Shown here: piece by piece, positions 9,048-17,812 of the stretch | How positions within the stretch are numbered: position 1 is the stretch's first letter | Layout: the number at the start of each line of letters is the position of its first letter | Source: Clostridiaceae bacterium | GTDB lineage: Bacteria; Bacillota; Clostridia; Saccharofermentanales; DTU023 | Assembly: GCA_012838795.1 (NCBI GenBank) | Contig: DUOO01000015.1 | Span: forward strand, 27,659 to 91,658 | DNA length: 64,000 nucleotides | Direction of reading: 5' to 3' | Translations under genes and position numbers: made by a program | Notes under the pieces: generated by a model | Database searches by the model: none | What the model was told of the DNA's origin: nothing | Seen by the model: the letters and a program-made list of their open reading frames with translations, nothing else

Positions 9048-10460
9048 ATGCGCATATACAATGATTTAACAAGAAAAAAAGAGAAGCTCGTTCCTCAACG
9101 TGAAAACCATATTACAATTTATGTTTGTGGCCCGACGGTCTATGATTTATTTCATTTAGGTAATGCCAGACCGTTTGTTATCTATGATACGTTGCGTCGT
9201 TATTTACTATATAAAAACAAAGAAGTTACTTATGTGCAAAACTTTACCGATATTGATGATAAAATGATCAATCGTGCTCAAGCCCGCAATATTACGGTTA
9301 AGCAATTAGCAGAAGAAATGATTGAAGAATATTTCTATGATGCTGACAATCTCAATGTAATGCGTGCCGATCATCATCCGAGAGCAACTGAAACAATTCC
9401 GGAAATCATTGAAATGATTTCCACTCTGGAAGAAAAAGGTTATACATATGTCTTAAATGACGGTGTTTATTTTGACACATCCAAATTTGAAGATTACGGC
9501 AAACTTTCAAAACGTGATCTGGATGATCAGGAAGCCGGAGCTCGGGTAGATTTGCTCGATGACAAACGGAATTTAAGTGATTTTGTTCTTTGGAAATTCA
9601 AAAAAGAAGGCGAACCGGCTTGGGAATCACCTTGGGGTGAAGGCAGACCGGGTTGGCATATTGAATGTTCGGCAATGAGTAAAAAATATTTAGGCGATAC
9701 GATTGATATTCATGCCGGCGGAATGGATTTAATGTTTCCGCATCATGAAAATGAAATTGCCCAGAGTGAAGCTGCGAACGGCAAACCTTTTGTTAATTAC
9801 TGGATGCATAACGGGTTTATCAATGTAGATAATGTCAAAATGGCAAAATCCGGCGGAAATTTTTTCCTGGTACGTGAATTAGCCGGTGAGTACGGTTATG
9901 ACGTTTTACGGTTTTTTATTTTACAAGCTCATTATCGGATGCCGTTGAATTTCGAAGAAGAGCCATTAATGGCAGCTACTCATGGTTGGCAGAGAATTCA
10001 GCGCAGTGTTGCAAACATAGATTTTTTAATTACAAATGCAAGTCCCGAATACGATCAAGCTCAATCAGCAGAATTGACGGATTATGTTACTGCTACAGTG
10101 GAAGAATTTGAACGAGCGATGGATGATGATCTAAATACTCCTGATGCATTTGCCGCAATTTTTAATTTGGTGCGACATGTCAATACTATTTCTGCCGATT
10201 ATGTTTTGAGTGCTGCTTCCTTGCAAAAGGCTCGTAATTGTATTGTTGAATTGTGCGGTATTTTGGGTTTGGATGCGGAGAATAAAGCTGAAGACGAAAT
10301 CCCGGATGATGTTCTTGAACAGGTGAAGCTGAGAGATCTGGCCAAAGCGGAGCGGGATTTTGTTACGGCTGACAGAATAAGAGATGAGCTTAATGCATTA
10401 GGTTATAAAATTGAGGATACTCCCCAAGGACCTAAAGTAAGTCGGGAAGTAAGGAATTAA
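9048..10460 (+). CDS. cysS: cysteinyl-tRNA synthetase
   Basis: This class I aminoacyl-tRNA synthetase charges tRNA-Cys. The 470-residue length is normal. The HIGH-type motif is HLGN (36-39) and the KMSKS-type motif is KMAKS. Zinc ligands are consistent with C28, the cysteine in HIECSAMS, and the HHENE segment. A good GGAGG site precedes the ATG. It opens the conserved Firmicutes run cysS-mrnC-rlmB-sigH. No T-box or other leader is seen; the preceding transcript is the 6S RNA. Confidence 0.97.
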   Translation: MRIYNDLTRKKEKLVPQRENHITIYVCGPTVYDLFHLGNARPFVIYDTLRRYLLYKNKEVTYVQNFTDIDDKMINRAQARNITVKQLAEEMIEEYFYDADNLNVMRADHHPRATETIPEIIEMISTLEEKGYTYVLNDGVYFDTSKFEDYGKLSKRDLDDQEAGARVDLLDDKRNLSDFVLWKFKKEGEPAWESPWGEGRPGWHIECSAMSKKYLGDTIDIHAGGMDLMFPHHENEIAQSEAANGKPFVNYWMHNGFINVDNVKMAKSGGNFFLVRELAGEYGYDVLRFFILQAHYRMPLNFEEEPLMAATHGWQRIQRSVANIDFLITNASPEYDQAQSAELTDYVTATVEEFERAMDDDLNTPDAFAAIFNLVRHVNTISADYVLSAASLQKARNCIVELCGILGLDAENKAEDEIPDDVLEQVKLRDLAKAERDFVTADRIRDELNALGYKIEDTPQGPKVSREVRN

Positions 10461-10462
10461 TA

Positions 10463-10855
10463 GTGAAAACATTGGATTTACCGATCTCAACTTTGGCTTA
10501 TATCGGAGATGCGGTATATGAATTACAAATTCGTTTATCATTATTAAAATCATGTCCTGCAAAAGCCGGTCCTTTACATAGTGAAGTGATTAAATTGGTC
10601 AATGCGGAAGCTCAAGCCGAAGCTTTACAGTTAGTCTTGCCATTTTTGACAGAATCTGAAAGTCAAATAGTCAAAAGAGCAGCTAACCAATCGGTTCCTT
10701 CAGCACGGAATGTAGATCCGGCAGATTATCGTCAAGCAACTGCATTTGAAGCTTTGATCGGTTACCTTTATCTTGAAGAAGATTTTGAAAGATTATTTGA
10801 TATTTTAAGTAAAGCTAATCCGGATATAGAATTTAACGGATCAGGAACAATATAA
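10463..10855 (+). CDS. mrnC: Mini-ribonuclease III
   Basis: This 130-residue protein is an RNase III catalytic domain without the double-stranded-RNA-binding domain. The signature IGDAVYEL near the N-terminus carries the catalytic aspartate, and FEALIGYLYL near the C-terminus carries the second acidic cluster. The family matures 23S rRNA in Bacillus. The start is GTG, two bases after the cysS stop, with AAGGA in the end of cysS. It lies at its usual place between cysS and rlmB. Confidence 0.94.
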   Translation: MKTLDLPISTLAYIGDAVYELQIRLSLLKSCPAKAGPLHSEVIKLVNAEAQAEALQLVLPFLTESESQIVKRAANQSVPSARNVDPADYRQATAFEALIGYLYLEEDFERLFDILSKANPDIEFNGSGTI

Positions 10856-10879
10856 ACAGACAATATTTCGGAGTTTATT

Positions 10880-11683
10880 TTGGCTAAAAGCAAGAAGAAC
10901 AATAAAGAAAATCATAAACTTGAAAATAACAATCCTGTGAATTATCTCGATCGGATTGAAGGTCGTAATCCTATTAGTGAAGCGTTAAAAGCAGGTCGTT
11001 CAATCAATAAGGTCTGGGTTGCGAAAACCGATCAACGTCGAGATAAAAGATTACATGAATTAATTGTTGAATGCAAAGATCAAGGTGCAATTATTATTGA
11101 AGTAGAAAGAAATGTTTTTGCAGGAATGGCGGAAACGCCGGGACATCAAGGCATTATTGCTCAAGTTTCTCCTAAAGATTATGTAGACCCTTTTGAATTG
11201 ATTGATGAGCTCAAGGCTAAGGGCAAGCAGCCTTTTATCCTGATTTTGGATAGTCTGCAAGACGGTTACAATTTCGGTTCGATTCTGCGAATTTCCGAAG
11301 CGGCAGGTGTCGATTTGGTTGTTATTCCGGAACGACGTTCAGTTACTGCTGATGCTCATGTAGCAAAAGCTTCCGCCGGTGCGATTGAATTTGTACCAAT
11401 CGCCAGAGTTACTAATCTGGCAACATTCATTGATAGAATTAAAGGACAAAACTTTTGGATTTACGGTACGGAAGTTGATCGTGCGGAAAATTATCAAAAT
11501 GTTGATTATCAAGGCTCAATTGCTTTGATAATCGGTAATGAAGCAAAAGGTATGAGTGATAATCTGAAAAAACGTTGTGATTATTTGGTTAATATTCCGA
11601 TGTATGGTCGGATTAACTCTTTGAACGCAGCCGTTGCCGCAGGAATTATTGTTTTTCAAGCAGTTGAACAGCGTAAGCAGTAG
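10880..11683 (+). CDS. rlmB: 23S rRNA (guanosine-2'-O-)-methyltransferase RlmB
   Basis: This SPOUT-family 2'-O-ribose methyltransferase modifies the peptidyl-transferase region of 23S rRNA. The 267-residue protein has a Lys/Asn-rich N-terminal tail, the substrate-binding domain (IEGRNPISEAL), and SPOUT motifs: LDSLQDGYNFGSILR, LIIGNEAKGMS, and IPMYGRINSLNAAVAAGI. The start is TTG at 10880 with CGGAG upstream. It follows mrnC by 24 bases in the conserved cysS operon order. Confidence 0.95.
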   Translation: MAKSKKNNKENHKLENNNPVNYLDRIEGRNPISEALKAGRSINKVWVAKTDQRRDKRLHELIVECKDQGAIIIEVERNVFAGMAETPGHQGIIAQVSPKDYVDPFELIDELKAKGKQPFILILDSLQDGYNFGSILRISEAAGVDLVVIPERRSVTADAHVAKASAGAIEFVPIARVTNLATFIDRIKGQNFWIYGTEVDRAENYQNVDYQGSIALIIGNEAKGMSDNLKKRCDYLVNIPMYGRINSLNAAVAAGIIVFQAVEQRKQ

Positions 11684-11739
11684 CAAGCAAGTAAGCAATA
11701 GAATTTAGTTTGCAAAAAATGAAATAGATTAATGATCCG

Positions 11740-12369
11740 ATGCCGAATAAAAAATATGAAAAACTGACAGACCAAGAATTAATTTCTTTAATAAGAAATA
11801 ACGATGAGCAGGCAACAGAGGTTTTGCTGAAAAGATATAAAAATATGGTCGCCGGCAAGACAAGACGTTTGTTTTTGCAAGGTGGTGATCAGGAAGATTT
11901 AATCCAAGAGGGTATGATAGGTTTATATCGGGCAATATTCAGTTTTGATATAAAACAAAATATACCATTCAGGAATTATGCTTCAGCTGTGGTCGATTCA
12001 AGATTGTATGATGCAATCAGAACTGCTGCCAGAAAAAAGCATCAACCGTTGAATGAAAGCTTATCTTTGGATTATTCTTACAATGACAGTTCAGAGAACG
12101 AACCGATATCTCTGTTTGATGTTCTCTCTGATGAATCGGCTTTAACGCCTGAAAGTATGTTGTTGGATAAAGAGATAAGAATAAATTTTGAGAATTTTTT
12201 GCGAAATTATTTGAGTAAGTATGAAGATCAAGTTGCCAGTTTATATTTACAAGGTAAAACGTATCGGGAAATTGCAGAAAAATTGAACGTTTCAACTAAA
12301 AGTGTGGACGGAGCGTTACAAAGAGTTCGCAGGAAATTAAGCGAATATCGTGATAAACTAGATTTATGA
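11740..12369 (+). CDS. sigH: RNA polymerase sigma factor SigH (sigma-30)
   Basis: This 209-residue sigma-70 family factor matches the stationary-phase/sporulation factor SigH. Region 2 includes DQEDLIQEGMIGLYRAI and FRNYASAVVDSRLYDAIR. Region 4 is a helix-turn-helix in GKTYREIAEKLNVSTKSVD. The position after cysS-mrnC-rlmB is the standard sigH locus in Firmicutes, although yacP, rpmG, secE and nusG are not present next to it. The ribosome site is weak. Presence of sigH suggests a sporulating ancestry but does not prove sporulation. Its stop overlaps the next start as ATGA. Confidence 0.92.
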   Translation: MPNKKYEKLTDQELISLIRNNDEQATEVLLKRYKNMVAGKTRRLFLQGGDQEDLIQEGMIGLYRAIFSFDIKQNIPFRNYASAVVDSRLYDAIRTAARKKHQPLNESLSLDYSYNDSSENEPISLFDVLSDESALTPESMLLDKEIRINFENFLRNYLSKYEDQVASLYLQGKTYREIAEKLNVSTKSVDGALQRVRRKLSEYRDKLDL

Positions 12370-13799
12370 GATTGAGAATATTCAACAGACAAATAACAGG
12401 AAATAAGGTTCAGCGAATTTCAGCTGTTTTTTGCTGTTTTTTTATTTCGCTTTTATTACTGTCCGGTTGTTTGAGTATAGGCTCAAATTCAATTCGTACC
12501 GACAATACAACTAAAAATAAAGCGAAGCCTCCTTATGAAATTGCCACCAATGACGATGGTCAAATTACGGATATTTCGCTTTTGTCGGCATTGATTGATG
12601 CAATCAACAATATTGCCAGTGTTCAAGAAGTATATTCTGCAATACCTGAATCCGGCAAAACAGATCTTTCGATGAATGATTTTTCACTTTACATTGAAGC
12701 TATATCTCATCCGGAAAAAAAAGAAATTATCGAATTTTGTCGAGTTCCTGATGATTTGAAACGTCAAATTACAATTGATATCAGTACAACTTTATCCGGT
12801 TTGGTGTTGGAAGCCGAGAGTACTGAGTATTATGAATTAATATTTTCAAAAGATACTCAGGAAGTTGATGGAGAAAATGATCAGGAAACAGAAGTAGTCT
12901 CAACAATTATCGGAATTCAGCATGATGCAGAAGGCTTGCCTTATTTATCTGCAAGTTGGATTAAAGAAGTAAATCAGATTTATGAATTTTCCCGTTTTTA
13001 TTTCAGGGCTTTGGATGATCGGGATAAGAGCATGTTATCCTGGCTATTATTGCAGGCGTATCCTGAACAAGTTGAAGATAAGATTTCCGAGATAGAGAAT
13101 AATAAAGCGCAACTTTTGATCGATTATTATCGTTTAAGTGTTGAAACCGAACCGCTAAACAGTGTAGCTCATCTATTGATGCCAAATTCCATTGAATATC
13201 GGCAGGAGTTGACAAGTATGACGAAGAGTCAGAAAAATTTTCGTACTTGTACATTTAAGCAAAACAACAATTTGATTTCCGTATCCGAGCCTTATCCTGA
13301 CAGAATAAAAAATCAGCATTTAAATCTATACTATGAGGATACTTTTTTATTATCTTGGTCAAGTAACGGTGTCAGAGAAATATATTCCAGTGAAAAATTT
13401 AACAACCTGTTAGGAAAACCCGAGATTAAGCAAATTGAAATGGAAGATCCTTTACAATCAGGGGCGGCTTTTTGGGAAATACAATATGATCAACTGACTA
13501 TGATTATCAAGGGACTGGCTGATCCGAGTAATGATACGTGGTCGGGAATTGTCGAACAATTTGAACTGAATGAAAAATCTGAAAAATTAAGTTTAGGATC
13601 TGCGAAAGGTGGAACGGATTCATTGTATTACAACATGGACTTAAACGATTTTTATATGAATTATCCGTTTTCTCCGGAATCAAATTATGTAATTCCGGGG
13701 AATCAGCAAGGCACAAAAATGGAATTGATCGTTCAAGCTGAAAATTCAAAAATAACCAGAATAATTATTCGTGCCATTTATGATCAAGTAAATACGTAA
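12366..13799 (+). CDS. lipoprotein of unknown function, coupled to sigH
   Basis: This 477-residue protein has a hydrophobic signal segment and a lipobox LLSGC with the acceptor cysteine at position 35, so it should be an anchored extracellular lipoprotein. I do not recognise a domain in the rest. It is acidic, with clusters such as TQEVDGENDQETE, and ends in repeated beta-strand-like stretches. The ATG overlaps the sigH stop (ATGA), so the pair is translationally coupled. A role linked to stationary phase or sporulation is only a guess from position. Confidence 0.8.
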   Translation: MRLRIFNRQITGNKVQRISAVFCCFFISLLLLSGCLSIGSNSIRTDNTTKNKAKPPYEIATNDDGQITDISLLSALIDAINNIASVQEVYSAIPESGKTDLSMNDFSLYIEAISHPEKKEIIEFCRVPDDLKRQITIDISTTLSGLVLEAESTEYYELIFSKDTQEVDGENDQETEVVSTIIGIQHDAEGLPYLSASWIKEVNQIYEFSRFYFRALDDRDKSMLSWLLLQAYPEQVEDKISEIENNKAQLLIDYYRLSVETEPLNSVAHLLMPNSIEYRQELTSMTKSQKNFRTCTFKQNNNLISVSEPYPDRIKNQHLNLYYEDTFLLSWSSNGVREIYSSEKFNNLLGKPEIKQIEMEDPLQSGAAFWEIQYDQLTMIIKGLADPSNDTWSGIVEQFELNEKSEKLSLGSAKGGTDSLYYNMDLNDFYMNYPFSPESNYVIPGNQQGTKMELIVQAENSKITRIIIRAIYDQVNT

Positions 13800-13841
13800 T
13801 AAAATTCAACAGGAATAATGAGCAGAGAAACAGGTGAACCG

Positions 13842-14114
13842 ATGCGTTTAATATTTCTAGATTTTATCAATATTGAAGATAAAATATCTTTACATGATTA
13901 TTTGATCGAAAAATTTAATCTGCCGGATTATTATGGCAGAAACTTAGATGCTCTATGGGATTGCCTGATGGAAATTTCCGACTATACCTTAATTGAAATG
14001 CAAAATATTTTTGCTTTATACGGAAAACTGGGAGATTATTCAGCCAAGTTTCTCAAAACCCTGGATGATGCAGCTCTCGAAAACTCATACATCTGGCTAA
14101 AAGTATTAGAATAG
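13842..14114 (+). CDS. barstar-like (ribonuclease inhibitor family) protein
   Basis: A 90-residue protein carries the barstar-family signature LPDYYGRNLDALWDCL, the segment that in barstar contacts the barnase active site. I prefer the ATG at 13842, which has AGGTG at 5-base spacing and gives MRLIFLDF, a typical barstar start. An upstream ATG at 13818 is possible but its AGGA lies only 3 bases away. No barnase-like ribonuclease gene is adjacent; the next gene is a HAD phosphatase on the other strand. Many bacterial barstar homologues are orphans with unknown partners. Confidence 0.83.
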   Translation: MRLIFLDFINIEDKISLHDYLIEKFNLPDYYGRNLDALWDCLMEISDYTLIEMQNIFALYGKLGDYSAKFLKTLDDAALENSYIWLKVLE

Positions 14115-14118
14115 GACA

Positions 14119-14793
14119 TTAATAAGTCAAATTCTTTGCTGCCGGAGAACTCAGCCATTCGCCCAAATCGATTACATATTGATTTGCCAGTTTTCTGATT
14201 TCAGCTTGATGATGTGAACTAGCTTGATCAAAAACACCAATGGTCGGCAACCCCATTTTGTTTGCAGTTTTAATCGCATGTAAACCATCTTCAAACAAAA
14301 CGGTATTTTCTTTTGGCGTACCTAATAGTTGCAAAGCTGCAATGAAAATATCAGGTTCCGCTTTAGTTTTACCGATTTCAGGTGAAGTGACAATCCCGGA
14401 AAAATAATCATAGAAACCGTGCTTCTTCATTGCTCCTTCGCAAAGGCAACGTTCGTTTGTAGTAGCAATGACTATGGGAATACCGGATTTATTCAAATAT
14501 TCCAAAGTTTCTTTAGCGTACTTTTTGGGTATGATTTCATTGATATAAATATCTGTTTGATGATCCATTATTTTTTTATACAATTGTTCCGGAGAATAAT
14601 TTAAATTATATCGTTTAATCATGTATTTGCTTGCTGTTTCAAAAGTATCGGCAAATAAAATTTGAGCTAAGTTCGGTTCCGGCTCTATGCCTAATTTTTC
14701 CAACATTATCGACGGCATAGCATTTAAGCTTGGCATGCTATCAAGTAAAACTCCGTCAACATCAAAGATTACAGCCTCGATTTTTTTACTCAT
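14119..14793 (-). CDS. HAD superfamily phosphatase (phosphoglycolate phosphatase / beta-phosphoglucomutase-like)
   Basis: This 224-residue cytoplasmic HAD hydrolase has motif I FDVDGVLLDSM with nucleophile D11 and acid/base D13. Motif II is IVIATTNE, the motif III lysine is in GKTKAEPD, and motif IV is LFEDGLHAIKTA. An alpha-helical cap lies between motifs I and II. The substrate cannot be read from sequence. AAGGTGAT precedes the ATG. It is transcribed towards the barstar-like gene and diverges from the catabolic cluster starting at 15191, so it could in principle supply the missing phosphatase of that cluster or of histidine synthesis; neither is shown. Confidence 0.88.
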   Translation of the reverse strand: MSKKIEAVIFDVDGVLLDSMPSLNAMPSIMLEKLGIEPEPNLAQILFADTFETASKYMIKRYNLNYSPEQLYKKIMDHQTDIYINEIIPKKYAKETLEYLNKSGIPIVIATTNERCLCEGAMKKHGFYDYFSGIVTSPEIGKTKAEPDIFIAALQLLGTPKENTVLFEDGLHAIKTANKMGLPTIGVFDQASSHHQAEIRKLANQYVIDLGEWLSSPAAKNLTY

Positions 14794-15190
14794 TAATAAT
14801 CACCTTTAAGAACAAAACTCTATTATTAAGATAACAAAATCCGAATATGATTTGTTTGATTAATCTTAGTTCTGAAAAATTCAAATAACATCAAATATCC
14901 ATCCTACCATATAAAAACAACTTCTGCTAACTTATAAAATTTCAGAAAATCTATCTGTTATATCTATTTCGGCAATTCATTTTATGAATGATAAAATATT
15001 ATTTATGAATGACCGGAATATTAATTGATATTGATTTTAGCAAAATGCACATTTTATTAAACGAAAATGTATCAATACATCAAAAAATAGTTCAAACAGT
15101 TCAAAAAATTGACTAAAACAATCGAAGAAACTATTCTTTACCTGAATACTAATAGTATAAGATCAGAAAAACGCTTTTAGGAGAACAATT
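14794..15190. promoter_or_regulatory. 397-base regulatory region before the catabolic cluster
   Basis: No gene is seen. Repeated sites suggest regulation. TTTATGAATGA occurs at 14981-14991 and 15002-15012, 21 bases apart (two helical turns); the first lies within the palindrome ATTCATTTTATGAAT (14975-14989). ATGTATCAATACAT (15067-15080) is a perfect inverted repeat with a two-base centre. GTTCAAA-type repeats follow at about 15090-15107. A possible -10 TAGTAT lies at 15153-15158, without a good -35. The DeoR-type regulator at 20975 is the obvious candidate ligand-responsive protein, by inference. Confidence 0.5.
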
Positions 15191-16237
15191 ATGACTTTGT
15201 TTGAAGTTACTCAATATGATAGAGAAATTTATGAAAGAAAAATCAAAAATTATTTACCGGAAAACATAATAGATATTCACACTCATGTGTACCAAAAATA
15301 TGATTCTAAGATTCTTGGCGATCAATCCAGAACGGTGAGTTGGCCAAATAAAGTTGCACAAGAGAATCCGGTTGAAGATATTATTAAAACATATGAATTA
15401 ATGTTTCCCGATAAAAATGTAGTTCCGTTAATGTTTATGGATGCAAAAAAAGCTGATCAGGCATTTCGTGATCAAGGAAATGCTTATTGCAGGCATGTTT
15501 CGGAAGAGACCGGATTTCCTGCACTATATTTCTCTCATCCAATAGAAGAACCTGAAGAATTGGAACAAAAAGTAATTTCCGGAGGTTTCTTAGGTCTTAA
15601 ATCTTATCTCAATCTTGCTCCTGATTATTTACCGGTCAATGAAATACGAGTATTTGATTTTTTCCCGAAAAGTCAATTAGCTGTTGCGGATAAAAATAAA
15701 TGGATCATAATGCTGCACATTCCTCGTGACGGACGTTTGGGTGATGAAGTAAATTTGGCTCAGATTCAAGAAATTGCGGCAGAATTTCCAAATTTAAAGT
15801 TAATCATCGCTCATGTCGGCAGAGCATATTGTCCTGAGAACATCGGGAACGGTATGAAAGTGTTGAGTGAACTTCCGAATGTGTATGTAGATTTCTGTGC
15901 TAACTGCAATCAATATGTTTTTGAAGAACTAATTAAAGCCGTTGGACCAAAGAGAATTCTGTTTGGCAGTGACCTTCCGATATTGAGAATGAGAACGAGA
16001 AGAATATGTGAAAACGGTACATACATTAATTTAGTTCCGCCGGGATTATACGGAGATGAATCAGTTGATCCGCATTTAAGAGAAGTCAGTGAACAAGAAG
16101 CAGAAAAAATTACATTTTTCTTATATGAAGAGATCATTGCATTCCTGGAGGCATCACGCCAAGTTGGATTAAATAATGAGGATATAGAGCGAATTTTCTA
16201 TGGTAATGCCAAAGAATTGCTTGATAGTTTTAAGTGA
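15191..16237 (+). CDS. amidohydrolase-2 family metal-dependent hydrolase
   Basis: This 348-residue TIM-barrel hydrolase carries the first metal motif IDIHTHVY (H30, H32), a later LIIAHVGRAYCPENIGNG histidine segment, and a C-terminal LFGSDLPI aspartate. These are the marks of the amidohydrolase-2 (PF04909) group, which includes lactonases and decarboxylases. It is the first gene of a six- or seven-gene plus-strand cluster with a sugar kinase, a TIM homologue, YjbQ, and a NagB-like enzyme. A lactone- or amide-opening step at the entry of a sugar or sugar-acid route is plausible. TAGGAG precedes the ATG at ideal spacing. Confidence 0.85.
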   Translation: MTLFEVTQYDREIYERKIKNYLPENIIDIHTHVYQKYDSKILGDQSRTVSWPNKVAQENPVEDIIKTYELMFPDKNVVPLMFMDAKKADQAFRDQGNAYCRHVSEETGFPALYFSHPIEEPEELEQKVISGGFLGLKSYLNLAPDYLPVNEIRVFDFFPKSQLAVADKNKWIIMLHIPRDGRLGDEVNLAQIQEIAAEFPNLKLIIAHVGRAYCPENIGNGMKVLSELPNVYVDFCANCNQYVFEELIKAVGPKRILFGSDLPILRMRTRRICENGTYINLVPPGLYGDESVDPHLREVSEQEAEKITFFLYEEIIAFLEASRQVGLNNEDIERIFYGNAKELLDSFK

Positions 16238-16280
16238 AAGATTAATTTTAGTTAAAAATAAATGTTTTTGGGAATGAGAT

Positions 16281-17771
16281 ATGTACGGTTTGTTAGGAAT
16301 TGATGTTGGTACCAGCGCTGTTAAAAGCTCTTTGTTTACAACAAAAGGGGTCCTTTTAGGGACAGAAAGTTTTGAATATCCCACAATATATAATGATTAT
16401 GGGCTGGTCGAGCAGAATCCTGAAGATTGGTGGAAAGGTATAGTAGTTACTGTTAACAAGTTGTTAGAAGACAATAAGATTAATGTTGTGGCATTAGCAA
16501 TGTCTACCCAGGGAGGCACTTTAGTACCGGTAGATTCTGATAACAATCCTACGCACCCGGCGATTGTATGGAGTGATGAAAGATGCAAAACGGCCAGATC
16601 AAAGATTTTAGAGAAATTTACAGAAGATGAAATATACGAAATAACAGGTTGGAGGTTAAGTTCAGGCTTAAATTTACTGCAAATTTTAGAATTGAAAATA
16701 AATAATCGAAGTGTATTTGATAAAACAGTGTCATTTTTGTCCGTACCGGATTATTTGGCAGTTAAGTTAACAGGTAAATGTGTCATAGACTTCTCCAATG
16801 CTGGCATCAATCAACTCTATGATGTCAGAGATAATAAATGGAGCAAAGTTTTACTTGATTTTGCGGGAATCAGTGAAAATCAATTAGCTCAGTTGTCTGA
16901 CTCCGGAATTGTTATCGGTAAAATAAAAAGAGAAGTAATCAAAGAGCTTGGCATATCTTCAGATGCGGTCTTAGTTACCGGTGGTCATGATCAATACTGT
17001 GCCGCATTGGGTGCTGGTTTGACCAATCCCGGTGATGTTTTGATCGGATCGGGGACAGCGTGGACAGTAAATCTGCCGACGAAACTTCCCAAGGTTGATG
17101 TCAATTCAGGGAATACATTCAGTAGACACGTCATACCGGGATTGTACGGTACGCTGATATCTTTAAGTTTTGGCGGTCAATCATTAGAGTGGTTCAGAAC
17201 TTTATTATTAAATAATAGAAAAAGTGACTTCTCTCTTTCGTATAAAGTTATTGATGAAAACGTCGGGAAAAGAAATATTGATCGGCAGTTGATTTTTATA
17301 CCGTTTTTCAATGGTATTTCTCATAAGATTAACTGTCCGGAACTAAGCGCCGGATTCTTAGGAATTAAATCAGGACATGATGCCTACGATTTAATACGAG
17401 CGATTATGGAAAGTGTTGCAATGTATGCAGCCTATCTGATTACTATACTTTCAGATAACGGTATAGTAAACAAGGTAGTTTTGACTGGCGGAGCAGGGAA
17501 TAGTGATGTCTGGGTAAAGATGGTGGCTGATACTCTTAATCTTCCTGTCATTGTACCAAATAATAAAAATGCCTCTTCCAGAGGAGCTGCGATGTTGGCA
17601 GGAATCGGAGCCGGCATATTTACCAATCACCAAGAAGCAATAGATGTGTTTTTAAATGAAACAAATGTAAAAGAGAAGATCATTTATCCTGGTAAGAATC
17701 ATCAATTAATGTTTAAAAAGCAGAAACTATTTATTGAGATGTTGGAACATCTAACGATATTTTACAAGTAG
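16281..17771 (+). CDS. FGGY family carbohydrate kinase
   Basis: This 496-residue kinase has the two-domain FGGY layout. The N-terminal phosphate motif is GIDVGTSAVKSSLF, the central one GSGTAWTVN, and the C-terminal adenosine/sugar segment LTGGAGNSDVWVKMVAD. It most resembles the xylulokinase branch, but substrate choice in this family (pentuloses, tetruloses, polyols) cannot be read by eye. It sits between the amidohydrolase and a TIM-barrel isomerase, so the expected product is a phosphorylated ketose or related sugar that the next enzyme isomerises. GGGAATGAG precedes the ATG. Confidence 0.9.
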   Translation: MYGLLGIDVGTSAVKSSLFTTKGVLLGTESFEYPTIYNDYGLVEQNPEDWWKGIVVTVNKLLEDNKINVVALAMSTQGGTLVPVDSDNNPTHPAIVWSDERCKTARSKILEKFTEDEIYEITGWRLSSGLNLLQILELKINNRSVFDKTVSFLSVPDYLAVKLTGKCVIDFSNAGINQLYDVRDNKWSKVLLDFAGISENQLAQLSDSGIVIGKIKREVIKELGISSDAVLVTGGHDQYCAALGAGLTNPGDVLIGSGTAWTVNLPTKLPKVDVNSGNTFSRHVIPGLYGTLISLSFGGQSLEWFRTLLLNNRKSDFSLSYKVIDENVGKRNIDRQLIFIPFFNGISHKINCPELSAGFLGIKSGHDAYDLIRAIMESVAMYAAYLITILSDNGIVNKVVLTGGAGNSDVWVKMVADTLNLPVIVPNNKNASSRGAAMLAGIGAGIFTNHQEAIDVFLNETNVKEKIIYPGKNHQLMFKKQKLFIEMLEHLTIFYK

Positions 17772-17812
17772 TTTTAATGTAATAGTATAACAAGAGGACG
17801 GAGAAGAGATAC

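Noticed and set aside
13818..14793. Toxin-antitoxin pair of the barstar-like gene with the neighbouring gene
   Set aside because: The neighbour is a canonical HAD phosphatase on the other strand, not a barnase-type ribonuclease.
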